This document shows positions 25,385 through 33,705 of a DNA stretch of 64,000 bases, one piece after another. The position numbers and the translations under genes are program-made. Position 1 is the first letter of the stretch; each line of letters starts with the position of its first letter. The notes under the pieces were generated by a model. That model saw only the letters and a list, made by a program, of their open reading frames with translations, was not told the DNA's origin and searched no databases. Origin of the DNA: Sphingomonas taxi (GTDB lineage Bacteria > Pseudomonadota > Alphaproteobacteria > Sphingomonadales > Sphingomonadaceae); the NCBI RefSeq assembly GCF_000764535.1, contig NZ_CP009571.1, positions 3,410,001 to 3,474,000 on the forward strand, read 5' to 3'.

Positions 25385-27241
25385 TTAAGCCGTCTCCAGC
25401 GCCTCGGTCGCTTCGAGCCACGTCGCTTCCGCCGCCTCGATCTGTGCCTGCACGTCGGCGCGGCGCTTCATCAACTCGCCCATCGCCAGCTTGGCGTAGC
25501 GCGGCTCGGCGGTCTTGGGATCGAACATCGCGCGGTCGATCGCGTTGCGGTCGGTGGTGAGCTTGGCGATCTCCGCCTCGCAATCGCGGATCGTCTTCCG
25601 GCGCGCCTTGTCGGCGTCGCGGTCGATCGGCTTGCCCTTCTCCTTCTTCGCCCCCGATTTGCCCTTGGCCTCGGGTTGTTTGTCGCCCGCCAATACGAAG
25701 GCGATGTAATCGTCGAGGCTGCCGTCGAACTCCTTCGCGGTGCCGCCGTCGACCAGCACCAGCCGGTCGGCGGTCATCTCGAGCATGTGGCGATCGTGGC
25801 TGACCAGCACGACCGCGCCGGTGTAGGAATTGAGCGCCTGGATCAGCGCCTCGCGCGCGTCGACGTCGAGGTGGTTGGTCGGCTCGTCCAAAATCAGCAT
25901 ATGCGGCGCGTCGCGGGTGATGAGCGCCAGCGCGAGCCGCGCCTTCTCGCCGCCCGACATCTTGCCGACCTTGCCAACCGCCTTGTCGCCTGAGAAGCCG
26001 AAGCGGCCGAGCTGCGCGCGCACCGCGGCGGGGCTGGCGCCGCGCATGATGCGGGTCATATGTTCGAGTGGCGTGTCGTCGGCGTCGAGTTCCTCCACCT
26101 GGTACTGGGTGAAATAGCCGACCTTCATTTTACCGGAAGCGTTCATCTCGCCGTCCATCGGCGCGAGCTGCGCGGCGAGCAGGCGGGCGAGCGTGGTCTT
26201 GCCGTTGCCGTTGCGGCCGAGCAGCGCGACGCGATCGTCGGGGTCGAGTCGCATGTTGAGCCGCTTGAGGATCGGCGTCTCGGCATAGCCGACGCTCGCC
26301 ATGTCGAGCGTGATGAGCGGCGGGCGCAATTCGCTGGGATCGGGGAAGTCGAACGACAGCGACGGATCGTTGGCGAGCTCGGCGATCGGCTGCATCTTGG
26401 CGAGCATCTTCTGCCGGCTCTGCGCCTGTTTGGCGGTCGAGGCGCGCGCCGAATTGCGCGCGACGTAATCCTGCAGCTTGGCGCGCTGCGCGTCCTGGTT
26501 GGCCTTGGCGGCGGCGAGCTGCGCCATCCTCTCGGCGCGCTGGCGCTCGAAACTGTCGTAGCCGCCGGCGTAGAGCGTGATCTTGCCGTTCTGGAGGTGG
26601 AGGATATTGTCCACCACGTTGTTGAGGAAGTCGCGTTCGTGGCTGACGACGACGATCGTCGCCTTGTAGTTGACGAGGAAATCCTCGAGCCACATCACCG
26701 CCTCGAGATCGAGGTGGTTGGAGGGCTCGTCGAGCAGCAGCAGGTCGGGCTGCGAGAAGAGCAAGGCGGCGAGCGCGACGCGCATCTTCCAGCCGCCCGA
26801 GAAACTGTCGAGCGGGCGCTGCTGCATGTCCTCGTCGAAGCCGAGGCCGAGCAGGATCTGCGCGGCGCGCATCGGCGCGGTATAGGCGTCGATCGCGATG
26901 AGGCGCTCGTAAACGTCGCCGAGCCGGTCGGGGTCCTCGCTCGTCTCCGATTCGATCATCAGCGCGGCGCGCTCCTTGTCGGCGGCGAGCACCGTCTCGA
27001 ACGGCGTCGCGGTGCCCGAGGGCGCCTCCTGCGCGATATAGCCGAGGCGTGCGCCTTTCGGCATGTCGGCCGAGCCGTCGTCGGGTTCGAGCATGCCGGC
27101 GATGACGCGGACGAGCGTCGACTTGCCGGCGCCGTTGCGGCCGATCAGCCCGATCCGCCCGCCGGGCGGCAGCGCCGCGGTCGCGCCGTCGAGGATCGTG
27201 CGGCCGCCGAGGCGCACGGTGATGCCGTTGAGGTTGAGCAT
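25385..27241 (-). CDS. ABC-F family ATP-binding protein
   Basis: Encodes 618 aa with two ABC domains and no membrane segments: Walker A GRNGAGKST and GRNGNGKTT, signatures SFSGGWKMR and MSGGEKAR, Walker B LLLLDEPSNHLD and MLILDEPTNHLD, and a charged linker between the domains (EROR-like region around residues 240-300). A charged coiled-coil tail follows. ABC-F proteins act on the ribosome; this one looks like the YheS/Uup group. The ATG at 27241 is used because the ABC fold begins there (MLNLNGITV). Confidence 0.92.
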   Translation of the reverse strand: MLNLNGITVRLGGRTILDGATAALPPGGRIGLIGRNGAGKSTLVRVIAGMLEPDDGSADMPKGARLGYIAQEAPSGTATPFETVLAADKERAALMIESETSEDPDRLGDVYERLIAIDAYTAPMRAAQILLGLGFDEDMQQRPLDSFSGGWKMRVALAALLFSQPDLLLLDEPSNHLDLEAVMWLEDFLVNYKATIVVVSHERDFLNNVVDNILHLQNGKITLYAGGYDSFERQRAERMAQLAAAKANQDAQRAKLQDYVARNSARASTAKQAQSRQKMLAKMQPIAELANDPSLSFDFPDPSELRPPLITLDMASVGYAETPILKRLNMRLDPDDRVALLGRNGNGKTTLARLLAAQLAPMDGEMNASGKMKVGYFTQYQVEELDADDTPLEHMTRIMRGASPAAVRAQLGRFGFSGDKAVGKVGKMSGGEKARLALALITRDAPHMLILDEPTNHLDVDAREALIQALNSYTGAVVLVSHDRHMLEMTADRLVLVDGGTAKEFDGSLDDYIAFVLAGDKQPEAKGKSGAKKEKGKPIDRDADKARRKTIRDCEAEIAKLTTDRNAIDRAMFDPKTAEPRYAKLAMGELMKRRADVQAQIEAAEATWLEATEALETA

Positions 27242-27389
27242 AGGCGCGCCTGTAGCAGATGTTGCGGTGCAGCTAAAGCGGGTCGCTGGCCCGGAGATAT
27301 GGTTCACGCGAAGGCGCGAAAAAGAGGCATGATCCCGCAGAGACGCGAAGTGCGCGCCGGTTCAGCCTTGTCGGCTGCCATTCCCGCTT

Positions 27390-27444
27390 GCCCTGAGCTT
27401 GTCTAAGGGCCTGAGTCTCACCTGCCCTTCGACAGGCTCAGGGC
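27390..27444. repeat. inverted repeat, intergenic
   Basis: Two 21-nt arms, 27390-27410 and 27424-27444, which pair with two mismatches (gccctgagcttgtc... and ...gacaggctcagggc). A common intergenic element type, possibly serving as terminator for the convergent or upstream transcript. Confidence 0.6.
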
Positions 27445-27494
27445 GAACGGCTTTTTTCTGGGGGTACAGTAACCGGCTATGACTTCGCGTAAAA

Positions 27495-28058
27495 TCACAG
27501 CGTGCGGATCAGTCGCGAGGCTTGTGCCAACCACGCTGGTGACGTGATCGACGTCGGGCGTGCGTTGGGGGTTAGCGGAAGGAGCAGCAGCGCGTCGCCG
27601 TCGCGGCCGATCAGGCGGGCGAAGAGGAAGCGGCCGGCGGGGAGGGGGACGAGGACGTCGCGGTTGAGCGCGTGGCCGAAATGCTCGGGTGTGCGCAAGT
27701 CGCACCATAGCGCGTCGCCGGCGCGATAGTCGCCGATGCTGCCGGTGACGCTGATCGCGACGCCACCGGGGGCGGGCTGCGGCGGGACAAGGGTGAGCGG
27801 CTGGCGCGGGGCGTGCGCGCCCTCGGCGTCGAGCGTCGCGGCGACGGGCAGTGTCGCGCGGTCGGGGAGCGTGACGAGATCGGCGGGCGCGACCTCCAGC
27901 GCGGCGGCGATGCGGTTGAGCCACCCCACCGAGACGGTGCGCGTGCCGGTCTCGAGCCGGCCGATGGTCTGCGCGGTCGTCGGCGGGTCGCAACGGCGGG
28001 CGACCTCCTCGAGGGTCAGATTCTTCGCTCTACGCACCTCTCGAATGGCCGTGATCAT
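27495..28058 (-). CDS. XRE-family HTH regulator with S24-like C-terminal domain
   Basis: Encodes 187 aa. Residues 1-60 are a Cro/C1 HTH (LTLEEVARRCDPPTTAQTIGRLETG). The C-terminal half (YRAGDALWCDL, LFARLIGRDGDALLLLPL) looks like the LexA/S24 fold without the Ser-Lys catalytic pair, so it is probably a non-cleaving sensor or dimer domain. Such regulators are common near the divergent DUF6456 gene in sphingomonads; the 87-nt gap between them may be shared promoter DNA. Confidence 0.82.
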   Translation of the reverse strand: MITAIREVRRAKNLTLEEVARRCDPPTTAQTIGRLETGTRTVSVGWLNRIAAALEVAPADLVTLPDRATLPVAATLDAEGAHAPRQPLTLVPPQPAPGGVAISVTGSIGDYRAGDALWCDLRTPEHFGHALNRDVLVPLPAGRFLFARLIGRDGDALLLLPLTPNARPTSITSPAWLAQASRLIRTL

Positions 28059-28145
28059 CTCTGCGTCCTAACCGCTGCGGTTATTTCTCTGTCCTACAAA
28101 GCTGACGTTGTGGCAAGCCGGTTTGCGACTCGGATGGAGGCGACG

Positions 28146-28577
28146 ATGCGGGAATTGGTCGAACGGACGGCAGGCACGGGGCGCAGCGTGACGGTGAACC
28201 TCGCCGAATCGCCCTTGGGCTGGTTGCGCGCGCGCGGGCTGGTCGATGCGCGCCAGTTCGAGGCGGGGGAGCGGTTGCGCGGCGATTACGAGACGGCGGC
28301 GCTCGGGCCGCGGGTGACGATGCGCTGGGCGGCGCGCGTCGACGGCGGTGGCGGCTCGGGGCTCGACCCGACGACCGCGCAGATCGCCGCCAAGCGGCGG
28401 TTCGACGCCGCGCTCGCCGCGGCGGGCAAGGGCCTCGCCGATGTCGCGTGGTGGGTGATCTGCGCCGGCGAGGGGCTGCCCGCCGCGGAGAAGGCGCTGG
28501 GCTGGCCGGCGCGCGCCGGACGGCTGGTGCTGACGCTGGCGCTCGACCGGCTGGCGGATCATTATCGTTTGCCGTGA
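28146..28577 (+). CDS. DUF6456 domain protein
   Basis: Encodes 143 aa. It shows the DUF6456 pattern: ESPLGWLRARGLVDARQFEAGERLRGDYE, RVTMRW, AKRRFDAALAAAGKGLADVAWWVICAGEGL, EKALGWPARAGRLVLTLALDRLADHY, which ends in an HTH-like helix pair. The family is thought to bind DNA but is not characterised. The ATG at 28146 has GGAGG 5 nt upstream; the ATG at 28134 has none. Confidence 0.82.
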   Translation: MRELVERTAGTGRSVTVNLAESPLGWLRARGLVDARQFEAGERLRGDYETAALGPRVTMRWAARVDGGGGSGLDPTTAQIAAKRRFDAALAAAGKGLADVAWWVICAGEGLPAAEKALGWPARAGRLVLTLALDRLADHYRLP

Positions 28578-28643
28578 CCGGCACCGCGGGTGTATCGGCG
28601 CCGCCGGACGAGAACATAAGCGGCCCATAAGGGCGGCAGTGGG

Positions 28644-29597
28644 ATGGATGTGGTGCAGTTCGATTTCGTGAAATGCCATGGCTCGGGCAATGATTTTCCG
28701 TTGATCGACGCGCGAGCGCTCGATCTGTCCGCGGCCGAATGGGCGGCGGTAGCACGGGCGCTCGCCGACCGCCGTGGACCGGTGGGCGGTGACGGTCTGC
28801 TTCTGCTTGGTCAAGGCGCTGAAAATCATCAGTTTTCCATGGTGATGCTGAATTCGGACGGGAGCGAGGCGGAGACGTGCCTCAACGGGCTGCGCTGCGT
28901 GGCGCGGCTGGGGTTCGAGGCGCTGGGGATCGAGGCGGCGCAGGTGAAGCTGAAGACGTCGAGCGCGGCAGTGGTGCGTGATGCCGAGCTGGCACCGGGC
29001 GTCTATACGGTGCGCGAGACGGCGGGGCCGGCGGGGCTCGACGCCGCCGCCTGGCCGCTGCACGGCGCAGGGGCGCGGATCGTCGATGCGGTCGTGCCGC
29101 CGCTGGGAAGCGAGCGGCTGTTCACCGCGGTCGCGATGCCTAATCCGCATCTGGTGACCTTCGTCGATTGCGTCGACGAGGCGGAGCTGGTCGCGCTGGG
29201 CCATGTGTGCGAGGCGGCGCCGGACTGGCTGCCCAATCGTGCCAACGTGTCGTTCGTCGAGGTGCGCGGGGCGGATCTGTTCGTGCGGACGTTCGAGCGC
29301 GGCGTCGGCCTGACCGACAGCTGCGGCAGCGCGATGGCGGCGTCCGCCTTCGCCGCGTGCCTGACCGGGCGGTTGGCGTATGACGCGCCGATTACCGTCT
29401 TCAACAAGGGCGGGCTGGTGCGCGCGCAGGTGGCGCGCGATGCGATGGTCAGCCTGTCGGGGAATGCGACGTGGGAATGGCGCGGCACGGTGACGGTCGA
29501 CCTGGCGGCGGAGCGTGCGGGCGAACTGGTCGTCCACGGCCATGCCGATGCGGAGATCGCCGCCTGGGCGGGTCTCGCCGATGCGGCGAGCCGTTGA
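28644..29597 (+). CDS. dapF: diaminopimelate epimerase-like protein
   Basis: Encodes 317 aa with the DapF duplicated fold: CHGSGNDFPLID, a first half with DGSEAETCLNGLRC and a second half with FERGVGLTDSCGSAMAASA. Both catalytic Cys positions are kept (ETCLNG and DSCGSA), but the usual CGNG and CGTG blocks are changed to CLNG and CGSA. DapF converts LL- to meso-diaminopimelate for lysine and peptidoglycan synthesis. The changes could mean a different substrate; the sphingomonad versions may all look like this. Confidence 0.78.
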   Translation: MDVVQFDFVKCHGSGNDFPLIDARALDLSAAEWAAVARALADRRGPVGGDGLLLLGQGAENHQFSMVMLNSDGSEAETCLNGLRCVARLGFEALGIEAAQVKLKTSSAAVVRDAELAPGVYTVRETAGPAGLDAAAWPLHGAGARIVDAVVPPLGSERLFTAVAMPNPHLVTFVDCVDEAELVALGHVCEAAPDWLPNRANVSFVEVRGADLFVRTFERGVGLTDSCGSAMAASAFAACLTGRLAYDAPITVFNKGGLVRAQVARDAMVSLSGNATWEWRGTVTVDLAAERAGELVVHGHADAEIAAWAGLADAASR

Positions 29598-29703
29598 CCC
29601 GATCGGGCGGATCGACGCTGCCGCAGCGGCGCTGCCATTGATCGGCGGCGCGGCTGCCACCCTATAGACTTCGCGATCCACGTATCGCCTGAAAGCCACG
29701 GAC

Positions 29704-29928
29704 ATGCGCGACGACACGACTTATTTCTATGCACGGGCGGAGACCGAACTGGAGCTGGCGCAGCGCGCCACCCACCCCGAAGCGGTTCGTGCGCATTACA
29801 TCATCGCCAACCATTATCTCGACCGCTGCTACGGCGGCGGCGAGGCGGCGGTGGCCGACGGCGATGCATCCGGCGGGGACGGCGACGCTGCCGGCGAATC
29901 GTCGGAAGGGCCGGCACCCCGCGACTGA
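29704..29928 (+). CDS. small conserved-looking hypothetical protein
   Basis: Encodes 74 aa: an acidic, helical protein with FYARAETELELAQRATHPEAV and HYIIANHYLDRCYGG, then a Gly/Asp/Ala-rich tail. The helical part resembles short sphingomonad proteins of unknown role. No signal or membrane segment. The codon use fits the neighbours. Confidence 0.6.
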   Translation: MRDDTTYFYARAETELELAQRATHPEAVRAHYIIANHYLDRCYGGGEAAVADGDASGGDGDAAGESSEGPAPRD

Positions 29929-29975
29929 ACCAGTGGCCGCGCCGTTCGTTGGGGGGATGGACGAGGGCGGCAATC

Positions 29976-30263
29976 ATGGACGGCAGCGGCATCGGCAAGG
30001 ACGAAGACGACGAGCGGTGGCGCGGGCAGGATGCCAAGTTGCAGCCGCTGGGTCAGGCTTTGCGTGCGACATTCGATGCCGACAACCATGCCAGCCTGTC
30101 GAAGGACGTCACCGGCCTGATGCTCGATCTGGCGCACGTACCGTTCGAACCGCATGAATTCGAACCACTGCCGGGCGATCAGCAGCGGGTGCCCGTACCG
30201 CGTGGATGGCTGGCGCGGGCGCGGCTGGCGTTGCGGTCGCGGGCCGCGATGCGGTCGCGCTGA
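29976..30263 (+). CDS. small hypothetical protein
   Basis: Encodes 95 aa: an acidic start, then LGQALRATFDADNHASLSKD with VTGLMLDLAHVP, and a basic C-terminus. The 29-residue helical core from LGQALR onward has the length and spacing of the anti-sigma NepR core but lacks its PVP element, so this link is weak. It begins 48 nt after the previous small gene and may be in the same transcript. Confidence 0.55.
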   Translation: MDGSGIGKDEDDERWRGQDAKLQPLGQALRATFDADNHASLSKDVTGLMLDLAHVPFEPHEFEPLPGDQQRVPVPRGWLARARLALRSRAAMRSR

Positions 30264-30367
30264 ACAGGCAGGAGCGGCGATCTTCCGTCAATTCTCCCCC
30301 TGCCAAGGCAGGGCGATGGCATGTGGCTACGGTCATGAGGCTCGATCGGTTTCCTCATCAGATTCGG

Positions 30368-30468
30368 CACCCCGGACTTGTTCCGGGGTCCACGGAGCCG
30401 CAGGAGAATGGCGTCACCTCAAACCGTTCTCCTCGCCGCAGGGTGGACCCCGGAACAAGTCCGGGGTG
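30368..30468. repeat. long intergenic inverted repeat
   Basis: A perfect 26-bp inverted repeat (30368-30393 and 30443-30468) with partly paired DNA between the arms (ggagaatgg / ccgttctcc), able to form a long hairpin. It lies between convergent genes and may act as a terminator; it has REP-element character. Confidence 0.75.
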
Positions 30469-30563
30469 ACGGGGTGGGTTTGGAACACAAAGCCCTCACA
30501 CAGAACGTCAGATGCGATAGCCTTGTCCTCCAAGGCGAAGATTCGACTGAGTGAGCGTCGATC

Positions 30564-31268
30564 CTAGGCTTCGACGGGCGCGCCCTGCGCGACGGCGAGG
30601 AGCGAGCCGAAGATCGCTTCCAACATCGTCAGTGCCTGCGGACTCAGCCGGATCGGCGTGTCCGCCATGATCGGGCCGGGCCGTTCCAACTCGATGAAGC
30701 CGGCGTTGCCGAGCGCCAGCAGCCAGCGGCGCGCGAGCTGCCAGTCGACCGCGATCCGTTCCGCGACCTCGCCGCCCAGGATCGCCTTGGCCTCCGCCTC
30801 CGCCACATAGGCGCTGAGCAGGATCTCGGTCGCGGGGTTGCCGATGAGCGCCTGGCCGAAGGATTGCTTGCCGCTGCGGATCGCGCTGAGCAGCAGCCGC
30901 GCCATCCGCCATTGCGATTCGACGGTCGAGGGCGAGGTGGTCTGTTCGCGCAGCGGCTGGCACGTCACCACCAGGCGGCGGTCGTCGCCAACGCCCATGC
31001 GCGAGACGTGCAGATTGACCCAGAGCGCGCTGCCGTCGGCACGGACGTGGCGCTGGGTGAAGAAGCGCGCCTCGCCGGTGTCGAGGATACGCTGCAATTG
31101 CCGCTCGCCGGCTTTGCGATCGCCGTCGGCGAGGGTGTCCAACACCGAGCGGCCGACGAGCGCGTCGCGCGGCAGGCCGAGAATCGTCTCATAGGCCGAA
31201 TCGACCTCGATCACGGTGAGGTCGCGGCCGATCAGGCCATGCGCAGCCGGACCCAATGCCATCCTCAT
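30564..31268 (-). CDS. PAS domain protein with C-terminal winged-helix-like region
   Basis: Encodes 234 aa. Residues about 10-115 are a PAS domain (VIEVDSAYETILGLPRDALVGRS, RHVRADGSALWVNLHVSRM). The second half (ILLSAYVAEAEAKAILGG, RRWLLALGNAGFIELERPG) looks like a winged helix. It may be a one-component sensor regulator. The ATG at 31268 is supported by AAAGG 6-7 nt upstream. It is divergent from the GTA-like cluster across a 403-nt AT-richer region. Confidence 0.72.
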   Translation of the reverse strand: MRMALGPAAHGLIGRDLTVIEVDSAYETILGLPRDALVGRSVLDTLADGDRKAGERQLQRILDTGEARFFTQRHVRADGSALWVNLHVSRMGVGDDRRLVVTCQPLREQTTSPSTVESQWRMARLLLSAIRSGKQSFGQALIGNPATEILLSAYVAEAEAKAILGGEVAERIAVDWQLARRWLLALGNAGFIELERPGPIMADTPIRLSPQALTMLEAIFGSLLAVAQGAPVEA

Positions 31269-31671
31269 AAAAAGCCTTTTCCATTCAGCGATGTACGATG
31301 GTTGGTCATTGCCGAATGGCCCGTCCTGATCGATGTGCCGGGAACCATGGCGGGTGCAGAATTGCGCAAGACGACGGTCCGGCAGACACATCCTGTGCTG
31401 CGATACACCCGTTTGTGACACAATTTGTTGGACAGGTCGATGCGCGAATGCGTGTGATTATCGCATGTTACCGCTTTCAGCTTCAACCAGTGCAAAAGTA
31501 CGAGCACGTATGAAAATTGTGCTATCCTATTTGGTACAAGAGGCTTGACATCGTCACGCTCTTTGGGTACATAACGGGAACGATGAGGAATTGCGGGTCG
31601 GGCCGGAGCGGTCGGGGTGATGCCTCGTCGCTGCCGGCCCGATCGCGTTTCGGCGAACGGGGGGGCGGACG
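31269..31671. other. 403-nt divergent regulatory region before the GTA cluster
   Basis: No gene is supported. The stretch 31380-31560 is clearly richer in A/T than its surroundings. It holds the consensus-like promoter for the GTA-type cluster (next entry) and must also hold the promoter of the PAS gene. Confidence 0.6.
31545..31573 (+). promoter_or_regulatory. near-consensus sigma70 promoter of the GTA-like cluster
   Basis: TTGACA (31545-31550), exactly 17 nt, then TACATA (31568-31573). The transcript would start about 90 nt before the first gene of the cluster. Such a strong match is rare in this GC-rich sequence. Confidence 0.65.
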
Positions 31672-32181
31672 ATGACAGGGCGTATCGTTGCAGACCAAGA
31701 CGGGGCGACGTGCGATCGGCGGGAGACGCTCACGATCGTACTGCCCGAACGCGGCCGACGCCTGCGGTGGACCGCGGCGCTGACCGGCGCGTTCATGGAT
31801 CACCTGTCGCGCACCGGAAACATCAGCGCGGCGGCGCGCCGGATCGGGATCGATCCGGCGCAGGCCTATTACCGGCAGCGGACCAACGCCGCCTTCCGCG
31901 CCGCCTGGCGCGCGGCGCTCGACGCGGGCTATCTGACGATCGAGACGCAGGCGATGGCCTATGTCCTGTCGGGGGGCGAAGCGGCGGCGGACACCGGCAC
32001 GGGCCGCTTCGACTGGGAGCATGGGCTGCGGCTGCTCGTCTGGCACGACCAGCGGCGGGCCGGGCGCGAGCAGCGCGGCAAACCACCGCGGCAGGTGACG
32101 ACGCGCGAGGAAAGCGACGCGTTGATCCTCCGGCGGCTCGCGGTGCTCGCCAAGCGCAAGCAGGGCGAGACGGCGGCATGA
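31672..32181 (+). CDS. GTA gp1-like small terminase/HTH protein
   Basis: Encodes 169 aa. The middle (LTGAFMDHLSRTGNISAAARRIGIDPAQAYYRQRTNAAF) is an HTH of the type seen in small terminase subunits. It sits directly before the large terminase with a 4-nt overlap, the position of gp1 in RcGTA-like clusters, where this protein helps start DNA packaging. Confidence 0.75.
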   Translation: MTGRIVADQDGATCDRRETLTIVLPERGRRLRWTAALTGAFMDHLSRTGNISAAARRIGIDPAQAYYRQRTNAAFRAAWRAALDAGYLTIETQAMAYVLSGGEAAADTGTGRFDWEHGLRLLVWHDQRRAGREQRGKPPRQVTTREESDALILRRLAVLAKRKQGETAA

Positions 32182-33503
32182 GCGAGGCGACGAGCGATAT
32201 CATCGCGACGCTCGCCGGACTGTCCGAAGCGGAGCGTACCTGGCTGGTCCGCTCGCTGCCGAGGCCGGTGCGGCGCGAAGTCGCGGAGCGCTGGGTGGGC
32301 GGCTGGGCGCAGGACGGGCAGGCGCCGCCGGCGGCGGGCGACTGGCGGATCTGGCTGATCCGCGCCGGGCGCGGCTTCGGCAAGACGCGCGCCGGCGCGG
32401 AATGGGTGACCGCGGTCGCCGGTGCCGACGGCGAGGCGCAGATCGCGCTGGTCGGCGCGACCGCGGCGGACGTGCGCCGGGTGATGATCGAGGGGCCGAG
32501 CGGGCTGCGCGCCGTCGCCAAGACCGGACAGACGCCGCGCTATACGGTGTCGCGGGGCGAGATTCACTGGCCCAATGGCGCGATGGCACGGATCTATTCG
32601 GCGGATGCGCCCGACCAGCTGCGCGGTCCCGAACACAGCGCCGCCTGGTGCGACGAACTGGCGAAATGGCGGCGCGGCGATGCCGCCTGGGACAATCTGC
32701 TGATGGGGCTGCGGCGCGGCGTGCAGCCGCGGGTGGTGGTGACGACGACGCCGCGGCCGACCGCGCTGATGAAGCGGCTGCTGCGCACGCGCGGGCTGGT
32801 CGAGACGCGCGGGGCGACGCGCGACAATCCCTTCCTGCCCGCGGTCTTCGTCGATCACGTCGAGGAGGCCTATGGCGGCACGCGGCTGGGCCGGCAGGAG
32901 CTGGACGGCGAGATGATCGAGGACCTCGCCGGTGCCTTGTGGTCGCGGGCGCGGATCGAGGCGAGCCGCGGCGTCGCGCCCGAGGGGCTGGTGCGCGTCG
33001 TGGTCGGCGTCGATCCGCCGGCGGGCAGCGACGCCGGCGCGGGCGACGCCTGCGGGATCGTCGCGGTCGGGCGCGATGGCGATGGCCTCGCCTATGTGCT
33101 GGAGGATGCGAGCGTCACGGCGGCATCGCCGGAGGGCTGGGCGCGCGCGGTCGCGGCGTGCGCGGCGCGGCATCGTGCCGACCGGGTGGTGGCGGAGGCC
33201 AATCAGGGCGGGACGATGGTGCGATCGGTGCTGCTCGCCGCGGACGTCGCGCTGCCGGTGACGCTGGTGCACGCGAGCCGCGGCAAGGTGGCGCGCGCCG
33301 AGCCGGTGGCGACGCTCTACGAGCGCGACCGGGTGCGGCATTGCGGACGATTCGCGGCGCTGGAGGACGAGATGTGCGGGCTGGTCGCGGGGGGCGGCTA
33401 TCACGGGACGGGGCGGTCGCCGGACCGGGCGGACGCTCTGGTGTGGGCGCTGAGCGAGCTGATGCTCGGGCGGCGCGCGCGGGCGGGGGTGCGGGGGTTG
33501 TAG
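32178..33503 (+). CDS. GTA/phage large terminase (gp2-like)
   Basis: Encodes 441 aa. Packaging ATPase: Walker A RAGRGFGKTRAGAEW, Walker B region HSAAWCDELAKW, a coupling TTTPRPT. The nuclease domain has VVGVDPPAG, EANQGG and a C-terminal DRADALVWALSEL. The length matches RcGTA gp2-type proteins, which package random host DNA by headful. The stop is followed by a 200-nt gap with an intergenic repeat before the portal gene. Confidence 0.93.
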   Translation: MSEATSDIIATLAGLSEAERTWLVRSLPRPVRREVAERWVGGWAQDGQAPPAAGDWRIWLIRAGRGFGKTRAGAEWVTAVAGADGEAQIALVGATAADVRRVMIEGPSGLRAVAKTGQTPRYTVSRGEIHWPNGAMARIYSADAPDQLRGPEHSAAWCDELAKWRRGDAAWDNLLMGLRRGVQPRVVVTTTPRPTALMKRLLRTRGLVETRGATRDNPFLPAVFVDHVEEAYGGTRLGRQELDGEMIEDLAGALWSRARIEASRGVAPEGLVRVVVGVDPPAGSDAGAGDACGIVAVGRDGDGLAYVLEDASVTAASPEGWARAVAACAARHRADRVVAEANQGGTMVRSVLLAADVALPVTLVHASRGKVARAEPVATLYERDRVRHCGRFAALEDEMCGLVAGGGYHGTGRSPDRADALVWALSELMLGRRARAGVRGL

Positions 33504-33522
33504 GGGGGCGCCTGCGGTGAGC

Positions 33523-33671
33523 CTTCTAACTCCTCTCCCGCCAGGGGGAGGTGGCGCGCCCGAAGGGCGTGACGGAGGGGGAGGATACGGCACGTTCGCC
33601 GTATGTGGAAACGCCCCCTCCACCACCGGCCTGCGGCCGGCGGTCCCCCTCCCCCGCTAAAACGAGGGAGG
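33523..33671. repeat. intergenic repeat inside the GTA-like operon (1)
   Basis: Built of GC-rich blocks in inverted order (ctcccgccagggggagg, gaagggcgtgacgg, and later ccccctcc...ccccctccccc...gagggagg), a common sphingomonad intergenic repeat style. It separates the terminase pair from the portal gene in an otherwise tightly packed cluster. Confidence 0.55.
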
Positions 33672-33705
33672 AATGGGGCCATCCTCTACATCACGGGAGA
33701 CAGTC

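Noticed and set aside
31298..31548. Two 71-aa frames before the GTA cluster
   Set aside because: No ribosome site and no family pattern; the region is better explained as promoter DNA.
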